Below are positions 26,613 through 34,086 of a stretch of DNA of 64,000 nt, in pieces. How positions within the stretch are numbered: the first letter of the stretch is position 1; each line of letters starts with the position of its first letter. The notes under the pieces are model-generated. The model ran no database searches. It had not been told where the DNA came from and was given only the letters and a program-made list of their open reading frames with translations. Made by a program: the position numbers and the translations under genes. Source of the DNA: Fodinibius salsisoli (GTDB lineage: Bacteria > Bacteroidota > Rhodothermia > Balneolales > Balneolaceae); contig NZ_JAGGJA010000016.1 in the NCBI RefSeq assembly GCF_026229185.1, forward strand, positions 36,219 through 100,218. Reading direction: 5' to 3'.

Positions 26613-28466
26613 TTATGCTTCAGCAAAGCTTGTAAAGCCATTTTCCAATAACCTATTGTGCATTCTCACAATTTTCTCTAGGGAAATCGGATACTTTACA
26701 TTGGCTGAATTATTAAAATCAAACTCGTACGGATTATCTAATATGTTATCAAGGCTGGCATCATCTTTAATGCATAAAGAAGCTAACACTCTTAAAATTG
26801 GCTCTAGCTTTCTGCGTGATCCATGTAGTTTTGGCAATATTTTTTGGACAATTACAATGTCTGTTATTTCTTGATTGCTCCAATCTTTAACTTTTCTACT
26901 TGCAATGCCTGCAAAGAGTTGTATCTCATGTGCCGAACGGTAGCCAAATTCAGCTCCGACTTTCTTTAATTCATTAAAAAAGTTGATTAGTTCAGTATTT
27001 AGCTCCTCTTTTATAATAGAACTGTCAGCAGGTGTATTGGCAATTTGTATAAATTTTGTAGCTAATGACGCTCCCATTCTTTTAATGGAATCTATATCCA
27101 CATCCTGTGGTTCTTGAAGAAAATTTTCAAGTTCATCTGATGTAACCCTAAATTCTATTACATTTGCCCTATCTAGAACCTTTGGGCTGAACATATAGGT
27201 AGTTTCATCAATATTTACCGTACCAATCACGAATAGATTATCTGGGATATCAATGGTTGGTGGAACACCTTCCCAATCGTCTTTTCCAGAATGTAATTTT
27301 ATTTCATCTCCTGATTCCATCGCACTTAAAAAATCTGCGAAATAACGTTCTACATGACTTAAATTCATTTCATCTAAGATCAAAAAGAAAGGTTTATTCC
27401 TGTTGTCAGAGGCTTTTATTATTAAGTCAAGAATGCCACTATCAGGTTTTTCGTAACCGTTATCTTTAAGAGCATTAGGATAGCCTAGCAAAGGCTCTCG
27501 ATTAGTCCAGTCTGCTCCAACAGGTACGATGCATATTTGCTCATCATCCTCAGAAATCCATTTCGAGAACGCTTGAGCAATTTTTGTTTTACCAGATCCG
27601 GATAAGCCGGTTAAAATTATAAAAGGTTTAGTACATAAAGAATAAATAAAACGATTACATAATTTTTGACTGTAATTGAGATTAGCTGATTTACAATCGT
27701 TCACAAAGTCTGATAAATTCAGGTTGTTATTATTTCTTCTTGGGAAATCACCTGCTAAGAACTCTTTGTAATATTTGACCAATTTATTGAGGTCTTCATG
27801 TATTTTCTTTTTAGAAAATTCATGATTCAAGTCATAGTAGGAATACACGAATGAAGAACCATATCTAAAAGGTTCCCCCCAATTCTTTTCAGAAAAAAGT
27901 TCTTCAATAGATTTAGGGTTGTCTAAATCCCAATTAATATTAGGTTCATTAGTTTCGCTAACTCCATAGGCTAAGACCAGAATCTTTTTTTTCTTATAGT
28001 ATAAGAAAACGGGGTAAATACCCTTACTGGTAGATTGATCGGAACCTAAAAAAGAAATCCAAGGAACATGGGTTGGAGTTCCTTGACCAAAACTAACTTT
28101 TACAGTTAACCCTCTAAATTCGTTTCTGTATTTTGAAGTTTTTAGACTACCAGTAAGTGCTTGGTCAATATATGCTTCAAGAGTAGGAATAAAATTTTCA
28201 TCTTCTTCTTTTTTGTCCTGAATTTTGAAACCTTTATCCCGAAGAATTTTAAAAGGTTTTTTAGTGGAATTACCAAAATCACTTAATAAAAGCTCATCGC
28301 CACCATCTAGTTTATTAGCTTCAGACAAAACAAGAATTGGAGGATATCGTTTGCCATCATGTACTAAATCATATTTATAAGAGTTTCTTCCGGTTAGAAG
28401 ATTAGGATTTTCATCAATCTGTTGGATAGCTTTTTGTATTTGTTCTTTAGTAAAATCCATTTTCAA
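26613..28466 (-). CDS. McrB-like AAA+ GTPase/ATPase with MrcB N-terminal domain
   Basis: A 617-residue protein. Residues 90-250 resemble the MrcB_N/DUF3578 specificity domain (WISFLGSDQSTSKGIYPVFLYYKKKKILVLAYGVSET). The AAA_5 domain has Walker A GLSGSGKT (about 286-293), GADWTNREPLLGYPNAL, Walker B FFLILDEMNLSHVERYFADFL and sensor VIGTVNIDETTYMFSPKVLDRANVIEF, which is the McrB signature region. Together with the DUF2357 protein it forms a two-component, McrBC-like type IV restriction system for modified DNA. It is first in the operon. AT-richness is above that of neighbouring housekeeping genes, consistent with transfer. Confidence 0.9.
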   Translation of the reverse strand: MKMDFTKEQIQKAIQQIDENPNLLTGRNSYKYDLVHDGKRYPPILVLSEANKLDGGDELLLSDFGNSTKKPFKILRDKGFKIQDKKEEDENFIPTLEAYIDQALTGSLKTSKYRNEFRGLTVKVSFGQGTPTHVPWISFLGSDQSTSKGIYPVFLYYKKKKILVLAYGVSETNEPNINWDLDNPKSIEELFSEKNWGEPFRYGSSFVYSYYDLNHEFSKKKIHEDLNKLVKYYKEFLAGDFPRRNNNNLNLSDFVNDCKSANLNYSQKLCNRFIYSLCTKPFIILTGLSGSGKTKIAQAFSKWISEDDEQICIVPVGADWTNREPLLGYPNALKDNGYEKPDSGILDLIIKASDNRNKPFFLILDEMNLSHVERYFADFLSAMESGDEIKLHSGKDDWEGVPPTIDIPDNLFVIGTVNIDETTYMFSPKVLDRANVIEFRVTSDELENFLQEPQDVDIDSIKRMGASLATKFIQIANTPADSSIIKEELNTELINFFNELKKVGAEFGYRSAHEIQLFAGIASRKVKDWSNQEITDIVIVQKILPKLHGSRRKLEPILRVLASLCIKDDASLDNILDNPYEFDFNNSANVKYPISLEKIVRMHNRLLENGFTSFAEA

Positions 28467-28607
28467 ATGTTATTAGATGAGAATGCTTTAACCATTAGTA
28501 CATCTTTCATGTCCCCTAATCAAAAGGATTATACCTATCTTTCAAGCCAAAATCAGGTATCCATTTTGGCTGTATTTATATCAGGCCCAGGGATCTATAG
28601 GGAATAT
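28467..28607. other. Spacer upstream of the McrB-like gene
   Basis: This 141-bp stretch should hold the promoter of the restriction operon, but I cannot pick out a convincing TTG/TAnnTTTG pair. No gene is seen. Confidence 0.4.
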
Positions 28608-28725
28608 TCAAGTGGGGTACAATTTTGGGAGCAGAGCTTCCTTTAAACGTAGGAGAGATGCTTCGGCCACGTGTTCGGGTACGAAGGAGGAGAGGTCGCC
28701 GCCCCGGTAACCTATCTTGTTCATC
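28608..28725 (-). pseudogene. Fragment of a coaD-like 3' end
   Basis: On the minus strand the frame reads IGYRGGDLSSFVPEHVAEASL and continues to a stop at 28608-28610. It matches VGYWGGDLSSFVPEHVAEAL of the intact CoaD at 29701 at both protein and DNA level (CACGTGTTCGGG.ACGAAGG is shared). Nothing of the rest of the enzyme is present. It lies in the same orientation as coaD, about 1.1 kb away, with the RAYT gene between. Confidence 0.8.
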
Positions 28726-28804
28726 ATTTGGATTTAGTGCCGGAGGTGTTTTAATATATCGTCACTAACGCATCAGAAAGAGAGACGGTAATACTGATAT
28801 TATT

Positions 28805-29398
28805 ATGAATTACGATCCGAAAAAACATAACCGCCGGTCGCTACGTCTTAAGGGATACGATTATTCATCTCCGGGGTTGTATTTTGTGACGATCTGCACC
28901 TATGATCGAAGATGTCTTTTTGGAGAGGTTGCCAATGGTAACATGGTATTGAATAAATGGGGTAAGATTGCCCGGGATGAATGGCGACGTACCGAATCCA
29001 TCCGGGATAATGCGGTATAGGATGCCTTTGTGATGATGCCTAACCATCTGCACGGTATTGTACAAATCATTGATACTGATAATAACGCAGGGGCATATCG
29101 CGATACGTCCCTGCTACACAATACGTCTGCCCATAATAACAATGACAAGCAACAACCCGAATTTCGATCACCGTCCAAAACATTAGGAGCCATCGTCCGT
29201 GGGTATAAATCCGCGGTAACCACCAAAATAAATAAAAAACGGAACGTATCCGGCCGGAAGGTATGGCAACGCAATGATCATGACCATATCATCCGGGATG
29301 AGAAGTCACTGGAACGTATTCGTTATTATATCCGTGCTAACCCCAGCCAATGGGAGGAAGATCAAAAGAATCCACAAGATTTTGACACCATAGAATAG
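28805..29398 (+). pseudogene. RAYT (REP-associated Y1) transposase interrupted by an in-frame TAG
   Basis: The frame opens at 28805 (MNYDPKKHNRRSLRLKGYDY, then GLYFVTICTYDRRCLFG), meets TAG at 29018-29020, and continues in the same frame with DAFVMMPNHLHGIVQI, the HUH metal motif (H-L-H), and the catalytic tyrosine region LERIRYYIRANPSQW. Without the stop it would be a 197-residue Y1/TnpA-like protein of normal size. RAYTs cut and move REP hairpins. A single nonsense change inactivates it unless amber is read through. It sits between the coaD fragment and coaD. Confidence 0.85.
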
Positions 29399-29426
29399 AG
29401 GTCTTTGCAAAACCGAATATTCACTC

Positions 29427-29508
29427 TTCGACTTCATTCGCTCCGATATAATTCGGGCTCATTGCGCTCAGACTGACGTCATATTGAGCGCAGCGAAGCG
29501 TAGTCGAA
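29427..29508. repeat. Hairpin element of the TGAGCGCA...TCGAA type
   Basis: TTCGACT (29427-29433) pairs with AGTCGAA (29502-29508) and encloses TGCGCTCA (29463-29470) / TGAGCGCA (29485-29492). It is the common Bacteroidetes intergenic motif and may be a target of the adjacent RAYT. GC-rich hairpins continue to 29660 (GGGGCG-CCGA-CGCCCC); no gene lies in 29399-29700. Confidence 0.55.
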
Positions 29509-29700
29509 ATGTGTACCAGTATTTCAAAGTCCTCTTCTAAATTTAGTTTTGACAGTCAGGGACTATGAAATTTCTTCTCAAAAGCCCCTCTTATATCATA
29601 GGAGGGGCGCCGACGCCCCACGTAGCAAGTACTTCGGCGCAGTGGGCCTTTTAGCGACGTAGCGGTTTGGGGAGGTCAGAATAACAGCATTTCAACGTTT

Positions 29701-30213
29701 TTACCCTTCCTCGGCTTCGCGCTGCTCTTCAAACTTGGCTGTGAGGGCTTCAGCTACGTGTTCGGGCACGAAGGAGGAGAGATCGCCGCCCCAGTAGCCG
29801 ACTTCTTTCACCAAAGAGGCGGAGATGAAGGTGAGCTGCTCGTTGGGCATCAGGAAGACGGTATCCACTTCGGGGGCCAGCCGCCGGTTGGTGAGGGCCA
29901 TGCGGAATTCGTACTCAAAGTCGGAGATCTGGCGGACGCCCCGAACCAGGGTCTGGGCGTTCTTCTCTTTGGCGAAATCTACCAACAGGCCGGTAAACTG
30001 CTGGATCTCTACCCGCTCGGCCCACTCCTTGCCTTCCACACACGTCCGGATCAGCGCCTCTCGTTCATCACCGGTAAAGACGGTCTCTTTGTTTTTGTTT
30101 ACGGCAATGGTGACGATGACGGTATCAAAGAGGTCGGTGGCACGCTCGAGGATATCAAGGTGTCCATAGGTGATGGGGTCGAAGGAGCCCGGATAGAGTG
30201 CTAATGTTTTCAT
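29701..30213 (-). CDS. coaD: Phosphopantetheine adenylyltransferase
   Basis: A 170-residue nucleotidyltransferase for the fourth step of coenzyme A synthesis. The T/HxGH signature is in ALYPGSFDPITYGHLDIL; further family motifs are GLLVDFAKEKNAQTLVRGVRQISDFEYEFRMALTNRRLAPEVDTVFLM and the ISASLVKEVGYWGGDLSSFVP end. All catalytic elements are intact and length is normal. In Bacteroidetes coaD often follows rsmD and a DUF3822 gene, and the same order on the same strand is found here, but with 570 bp of repeats inserted before rsmD. Confidence 0.96.
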   Translation of the reverse strand: MKTLALYPGSFDPITYGHLDILERATDLFDTVIVTIAVNKNKETVFTGDEREALIRTCVEGKEWAERVEIQQFTGLLVDFAKEKNAQTLVRGVRQISDFEYEFRMALTNRRLAPEVDTVFLMPNEQLTFISASLVKEVGYWGGDLSSFVPEHVAEALTAKFEEQREAEEG

Positions 30214-30302
30214 GTAGTTATGCTTGGTTATTGGTATCGTCGTTAATGTGTTTACCGGTCATAGAATATATCGGATCTAAATTTATAAGATCAATCCTCC
30301 TG

Positions 30303-30434
30303 TCCTTGTGGAATGGAGCTCAATTCCACGGGGCCTGTCCTTACCGACAGTAGTCGGGACAGGCTTTGGAGCCGTGACCGCCTGCCGGCGGTAAGAGGGA
30401 TTTAGCCAGCTCTACGAAGTTTTAACGTAGTAGA
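30303..30434 (-). repeat. Structured repeat, copy B (inverted relative of 21836-21960)
   Basis: A chain of hairpins: GTGGAAT-GGAGCTCA-ATTCCAC (30308-30329), GCCTGTCC...GGACAGGC (30333-30364) and CCGCC-TGCC-GGCGG (30378-30391), closed by TACGAAGTTTTAACGTAGTA (30414-30433). The last 22 bases of the element are identical, in reverse complement, to copy A, and both share the GGCCC..TGGAAT..ATTCCA stem. Confidence 0.7.
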
Positions 30435-30488
30435 GGGAGATTGACTACTCCTAATAGTTCTTAAACCTTTATTTACAACCAGTAAACG

Positions 30489-30553
30489 GGTTAGTAGTTA
30501 GTTGTTATTCGTGCTTCCCTGATAACCAATAACAAATAACTATTAACTAACAG
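30489..30553. repeat. Inverted AT-rich repeat (AATAACTATTAAC family)
   Basis: TTAGTAGTTAGTTGTTATT on the left is mirrored by AATAACAAATAACTATTAAC on the right, with TGATAACC between. A similar arrangement lies at 57659-57747. Confidence 0.5.
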
Positions 30554-30650
30554 GAGATGCAAGATCTGTCGGGATTTTGAAATACGGCTCATCAATATCC
30601 GGAGGATTGAAATTTATACGTTGAGGGATTAAACCGTAGCCTTTTGGGCC

Positions 30651-30747
30651 AACCACCCCTGGCCCCTCCCCCTCCTTTATAAGGAGGGGAAAAGTTATAA
30701 CTTGGAGTTTCTCCCCTTATGAAGGGGAGATCAAAGAGGGGTTGGAT
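30651..30747. repeat. Inverted pair of double-hairpin elements without a gene
   Basis: The left copy (reverse) has CCCCTCCTT-TAT-AAGGAGGGG at 30669-30689 preceded by ACCACCCCTGGCCCCTC. The right copy has CTCCCCTTATGAAGGGGAG at 30711-30729 followed by ATCAAAGAGGGGTTGG. This is the same layout as next to the two DUF559 genes. Confidence 0.6.
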
Positions 30748-30783
30748 GATCATAAAAGCCATATTTCATATCTCAAAACAGGT

Positions 30784-31338
30784 TTAAAACTTAATTCCTG
30801 CTTCATCCAGAAAGATACTGACGTAAGTGCGCCCGTACTCTCGGACATAGGCGCAATGGGGATGGTCGTTAAAGTCGTGCCGTTTGTCGTGCTCGACGAT
30901 CAGCCATCCGTGTTCGGCCATCCAGCCGTCGTTGATGATAATGTTGATCATTTCTTCCATCTGGGGATAGTCGTAGGGCGGATCGGCAAAGATGATATCG
31001 TAGGGCAGGGCCAGTCCGTCTAAAAAGTCTTCAACCCGTGCGGGGGTGGTGCGTACCTGGTCGGAAAGGTCAAACTCTTCGGCTACCTTTTCGATATGTT
31101 GGATGTTGCGCCGGTCGCTGTCTACGAAAAGCACGCTTTTAGCGCCCCGGGAGAGGGCCTCGATACCGAGGTTGCCGGATCCCCCGAAGAGGTCAAGCAC
31201 TTTGGCCCCACGGATGTATTTGCGGGCGTCGAGGGTGGAAAAGAGTCCTTCTTTGACGCGGTCGGTGGTGGGACGCACGTTAAGGGTATTGGGTATGTGG
31301 ATGCGTCGTCCTTTTAAAATACCGGTGATGATGCGCAT
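30784..31338 (-). CDS. rsmD: 16S rRNA (guanine(966)-N2)-methyltransferase RsmD
   Basis: A 184-residue SAM-dependent methyltransferase. Family signatures are MRIITGILKGRRIHIP, RPTTDRVKEGLFSTL, the SAM loop KVLDLFGGSGNLGIEALSRGA, and the catalytic IIFADPPYDYPQM (N6/N2-type DPPY). It modifies guanine in helix 31 of 16S rRNA. Length and motif order are standard. It belongs to the DUF3822-like/rsmD/coaD block on this strand, but lies 1.9 kb from the former because of inserted repeats and a DUF559 gene. Confidence 0.95.
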   Translation of the reverse strand: MRIITGILKGRRIHIPNTLNVRPTTDRVKEGLFSTLDARKYIRGAKVLDLFGGSGNLGIEALSRGAKSVLFVDSDRRNIQHIEKVAEEFDLSDQVRTTPARVEDFLDGLALPYDIIFADPPYDYPQMEEMINIIINDGWMAEHGWLIVEHDKRHDFNDHPHCAYVREYGRTYVSIFLDEAGIKF

Positions 31339-31419
31339 AAATCAGTGATCCATTAAATGTGCGGTCTTATTTTACTACGGTAAAGGTAAGAAAAATAATT
31401 GGGCGGAGCGTACTTTCCA

Positions 31420-31466
31420 TGACCCCACCCCCGATAGCCTGCTCCGAGACTTCGGAGAGTGGGTCA
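31420..31466. repeat. TGACCC/GGGTCA element, 47-bp minimal copy
   Basis: Starts TGACCCCACCCC and ends AGTGGGTCA, with CTCCGA-GAC-TTCGGAG between. It appears to be an internally deleted member of the family at 31553, 31729, 33086 and 37440-37640. Confidence 0.65.
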
Positions 31467-31552
31467 AAATAAAGGCCCATTTTTTTATAATTGGATCTCC
31501 GGATAGAGTTTTGTAGCAATTTGAACAGCTTAGCTTCGTATAAAGCTTATGA

Positions 31553-31673
31553 TGACCCTCTTTTGATTTCTCCCTACTCGGTAGGGAGAAAAACTCATTT
31601 ATATAGCGTGGTGCACGATTAGTTAGTAAGGCGTCCCTCTTCCTGGTCCCAGGGAGAGGGCGGGTGTGGGTCA
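31553..31673 (+). repeat. TGACCC/GGGTCA element, 121-bp copy
   Basis: Starts TGACCCTCTTTTG, carries TTTCTCCCTAC..GTAGGGAGAAA, then ACTCATTTATATAGCGTGG, then CCCTCTTCCTGGTCCCAGGGAGAGGG, and ends TGTGGGTCA. Compare 33086-33203, which is collinear throughout. Confidence 0.7.
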
Positions 31674-31728
31674 ATATAATGGATCTGCTATATTTCGGTG
31701 GACGATCGGTTAAGTCGTAGATGGCGGA

Positions 31729-31868
31729 TGACCTCTTTTTGTTTTTCCTCTGCGGACAGGGGAAAAGACTCCTTAAAATAAAATTGAGTACTTAAATGAA
31801 TAAAGCGTTTCCCTCCCTGGTTTCAGGGAGGGATCAAAGCCTGCTCCGAGACTTCGGAGGGTGGGTCA
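31729..31868 (+). repeat. TGACCC/GGGTCA element, 140-bp copy
   Basis: Starts TGACCTCTTTTTG (one C lost), has TTTTCCTCTGCGGACAGGGGAAAA, CCCTCCCTGGTTTCAGGGAGGG and CTCCGAGACTTCGGAG, and ends GGGTGGGTCA. Confidence 0.7.
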
Positions 31869-31959
31869 CAAATAGAGATCTATTTTTTCATAAAATGTGG
31901 TTTTAGGAGAAGGCTTGGTATTCAATAGTATGCAAGTAATTGCAATGGGGCTGTTTAAA

Positions 31960-32072
31960 ATTCTCCCTTTGTTAAGGGGGGAATGGTATAGCTGCGAGGG
32001 TTAAAAAATGAGGTCAAGCACAGATAGTCTCCCTTAAAAAAGGGAGTCCCCGAGAATTCGGGAGAGGGTTGT
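31960..32072 (+). repeat. Double-hairpin elements upstream of DUF559 gene 1
   Basis: First hairpin ATTCTCCCTTTGTTAAGGGGGGAAT (31960-31984, stem only). Then a complete element at 32029-32072: CTCCCTT..AAGGGAG, CCCGAGAATTCGGG, tail AGAGGGTTGT. Confidence 0.7.
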
Positions 32073-32210
32073 ACTTAAACCGTAGCGTTCTTCTGTTGAT
32101 TTGGCTTCAAAAGTTTTTCTTGAACTTTTCCGAAGTAATGGGATCAGGAGGTAGGTTGTATTTTCTTCAATATTAATTATACTTAAAAAAGAAATTATAC
32201 AAGAGAGCCA

Positions 32211-32576
32211 ATGAAAATTTACTACAACCCCAAATTAAAGTCGATTGCCCGAGCTCTTAGGAAAAATGCTACGCTGGCAGAGGTACTCCTATGGAACAAA
32301 CTAAAAGCACGAAAAATGATGGGATACCAATTCATGCGTCAAAAGCCCATCGGAAATTATATTGTTGACTTCTATTGTCCTAAACCAAAACTGGTCATTG
32401 AGATAGATGGGGAAAGCCACAGGTATAAATTAACGGAAGATGTTGAACGACAAGAATGGCTTGAAAATTTGGGGCTTACCGTATTGAGGTTTGATGATCG
32501 GGAAGTCAAAAAAGATATGGACAATGTGCTTTATAGCATCAAGAGTTGGCTTCAACTGAATATGTCAGCTAAATAA
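32211..32576 (+). CDS. DUF559 endonuclease-domain protein 1
   Basis: A 121-residue protein of the DUF559 (Vsr-like fold, PD-(D/E)XK superfamily) family. It starts MKIYYNPKLKSIARALRKNATLAEVLLWNKLKAR and has QFMRQKPIGNYIVDFYCPKPKLVIEIDGESHRY, in which D-(x)n-E-x-D form the putative metal site, and ends LENLGLTVLRFDDREVKKDMDNVLYSI. The biological role of these nucleases is unknown. It is intact, lies opposite in strand to the surrounding operon, and is flanked on both sides by double-hairpin repeats, which suggests that gene and repeats form one mobile or hitch-hiking unit. Confidence 0.9.
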   Translation: MKIYYNPKLKSIARALRKNATLAEVLLWNKLKARKMMGYQFMRQKPIGNYIVDFYCPKPKLVIEIDGESHRYKLTEDVERQEWLENLGLTVLRFDDREVKKDMDNVLYSIKSWLQLNMSAK

Positions 32577-32638
32577 AATACTCTCCGCAGTTATAAAATT
32601 ATGGCTAAAGGCTTTAAGTAATCGGGCTGGCAAGAAAA

Positions 32639-32748
32639 ATTCTCCCTTAGCAAAGGGAGTGCCGCGCAGCGGGAGGGTTGTGTTTAGCACTACGTGAGAT
32701 AACAACCCCCACCCTGCAAGCAGGGCACCCCCTTTGCTAAGGGGGAAT
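32639..32748. repeat. Inverted pair of double-hairpin elements downstream of DUF559 gene 1
   Basis: Forward copy 32639-32681: ATTCTCCCTTAGCAAAGGGAG, GCCGCGCAGCG, tail GGAGGGTTGT. Reverse copy 32702-32748: ACAACCCCCACCCTGC, then CCCCCTTTGCTAAGGGGGAAT. The two tails face each other across 20 bp. Confidence 0.75.
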
Positions 32749-33085
32749 ATAAAACTGCAAGGTTTATGTAATGAGATTAGTTCAATATCCTTCGATCTGA
32801 AAAGTTTGGCTTTATGCCTTCTTGATACCTTTTTAATTCTTTGAGTACCCCTTTTTTTCCTCCCTGATATTTTCAATCACCGGCTGTCATTCTGAGCGGT
32901 CCCGACAACTGTCGGGAGAAGTCGAAGAATCTCCTTGAATACAGAACTAACGTTTAAAGGAATAAACCGCAGTACCTACGCGAGCCTCGTGGCGGGAGAT
33001 ACTTCGGCTCCGGTCGCATTTGCTTTCTACGCTCAGTATGACGCTGCTTTAAATGGCAGGGAAGAATCAAAGCCTGCTCCGCGAG

Positions 33086-33203
33086 TGACCCCATCTTATT
33101 CTTCCCCTACTTCGCAGGGGAAGAAACTCATTGATATAGCATGGCGCATTAAATTAGTAAGGAGTTTCCTCTCTAATTTTAGGGAGGGATCAAGGGTGGG
33201 TCA
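33086..33203 (+). repeat. TGACCC/GGGTCA element, 118-bp copy
   Basis: Starts TGACCCCATCTTATTCTTCC, has TTCCCCTACTTCGCAGGGGAA, ACTCATTGATATAGCATGG and TAGTAAGG as in the 31553 copy, and ends AAGGGTGGGTCA just before the stop of the DUF3822-like gene. The preceding 32750-33085 holds a GTCATTCTGAGCG-type hairpin near 32886 (TCCCGAC-AACT-GTCGGGA) and no gene. Confidence 0.65.
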
Positions 33204-33216
33204 CAAAAAGAACGCC

Positions 33217-34080
33217 TTAATCATAATCCAATGCCAGCATCATCGCCGGGAAGGCTTTTTCAAGGCTAAAGCCATAGGTTGCTTCATCGGCATTAACCTG
33301 GATTTTTTCCAGGCTGTCCATCTTGGTGATGGTGCCGGTGTCGTCCCAAAAAGGCTCCAGTATATCCACAATATGAAAAGTCTCGCTGCCGTAGAGGTAC
33401 GTCTGCTCATGCAGCCCGCCCATCCAGCTCAGCTCTTGGGTGTGTTGCAGCCAAAAGTAAGGCAGGTCCTGGATGTCGTCGAAGGTGATGTAGGTGGCGC
33501 CCCGCAGTTTTCCTAAAATAAAGGAAGCAATGCTGATGCAGTTCTTAAAGCAGCCGATCGTCATAAAAGATCCGCCGGGATTGGCGTGCTGTATCCATCG
33601 GCTTCCGATTTCGAAATCACTGATCAGTTCGGTGGTGGCCGTTTCGGGAGCCAGCTTTTGGGCGGCCTGCTGAAAAGATTTATTGCGCAGCAACAGGAAC
33701 TTATACTCCTGGTTGCTGAGGGTGTACCAAGTGGCCTGGATTTGGCTGCGGTCGGTACCACTCATCAAAATCTTGATGTGCCGCTCTCGTTCGTCGGCAT
33801 TGTCATACACAATTTTGGGGACGATCGTCCAGCATTCACGGGAAGGCATCGTATGCAGCCGCAGGTGACGAATATTGTATTCGTCTTTGAGTTGCTTAAC
33901 GGTCTGTTGAATGCCTCGAAAATGCTTGTCGGATTCATCCCAAAGCATTTCCGAGACATCAGCGTTGAAATCGTACGATCCTATGCGGGTAAAGGTAGCA
34001 TCTGTACCCGGCTGATTGACCGCGTAAAAAAGTTGATGGTCAAATAAACAAAGCCCTAAAATGGGGGGTTGTTGCTCCAT
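33217..34080 (-). CDS. DUF3822-like protein
   Basis: A 287-residue soluble protein. The N-terminal part (ILGLCLFDHQLFYAVN...) and a second similar half (PGGSFMTIGCFKNCISIASFILGKLRGATYITFDDIQDL) have the repeated beta-strand character of an actin-like or pilus-assembly ATPase fold, as expected for DUF3822. I base the family call mainly on its position upstream of rsmD and coaD in the order seen in other Bacteroidetes. It has no catalytic motif that I can name. The membrane-anchored gene upstream is separated by 6 bp, so both are probably co-transcribed. Confidence 0.6.
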   Translation of the reverse strand: MEQQPPILGLCLFDHQLFYAVNQPGTDATFTRIGSYDFNADVSEMLWDESDKHFRGIQQTVKQLKDEYNIRHLRLHTMPSRECWTIVPKIVYDNADERERHIKILMSGTDRSQIQATWYTLSNQEYKFLLLRNKSFQQAAQKLAPETATTELISDFEIGSRWIQHANPGGSFMTIGCFKNCISIASFILGKLRGATYITFDDIQDLPYFWLQHTQELSWMGGLHEQTYLYGSETFHIVDILEPFWDDTGTITKMDSLEKIQVNADEATYGFSLEKAFPAMMLALDYD

Positions 34081-34086
34081 GTGCCA

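Noticed and set aside
31375..31674. 99-codon minus-strand frame between rsmD and DUF559 gene 1
   Set aside because: It runs through two TGACCC elements and encodes only their repeats.
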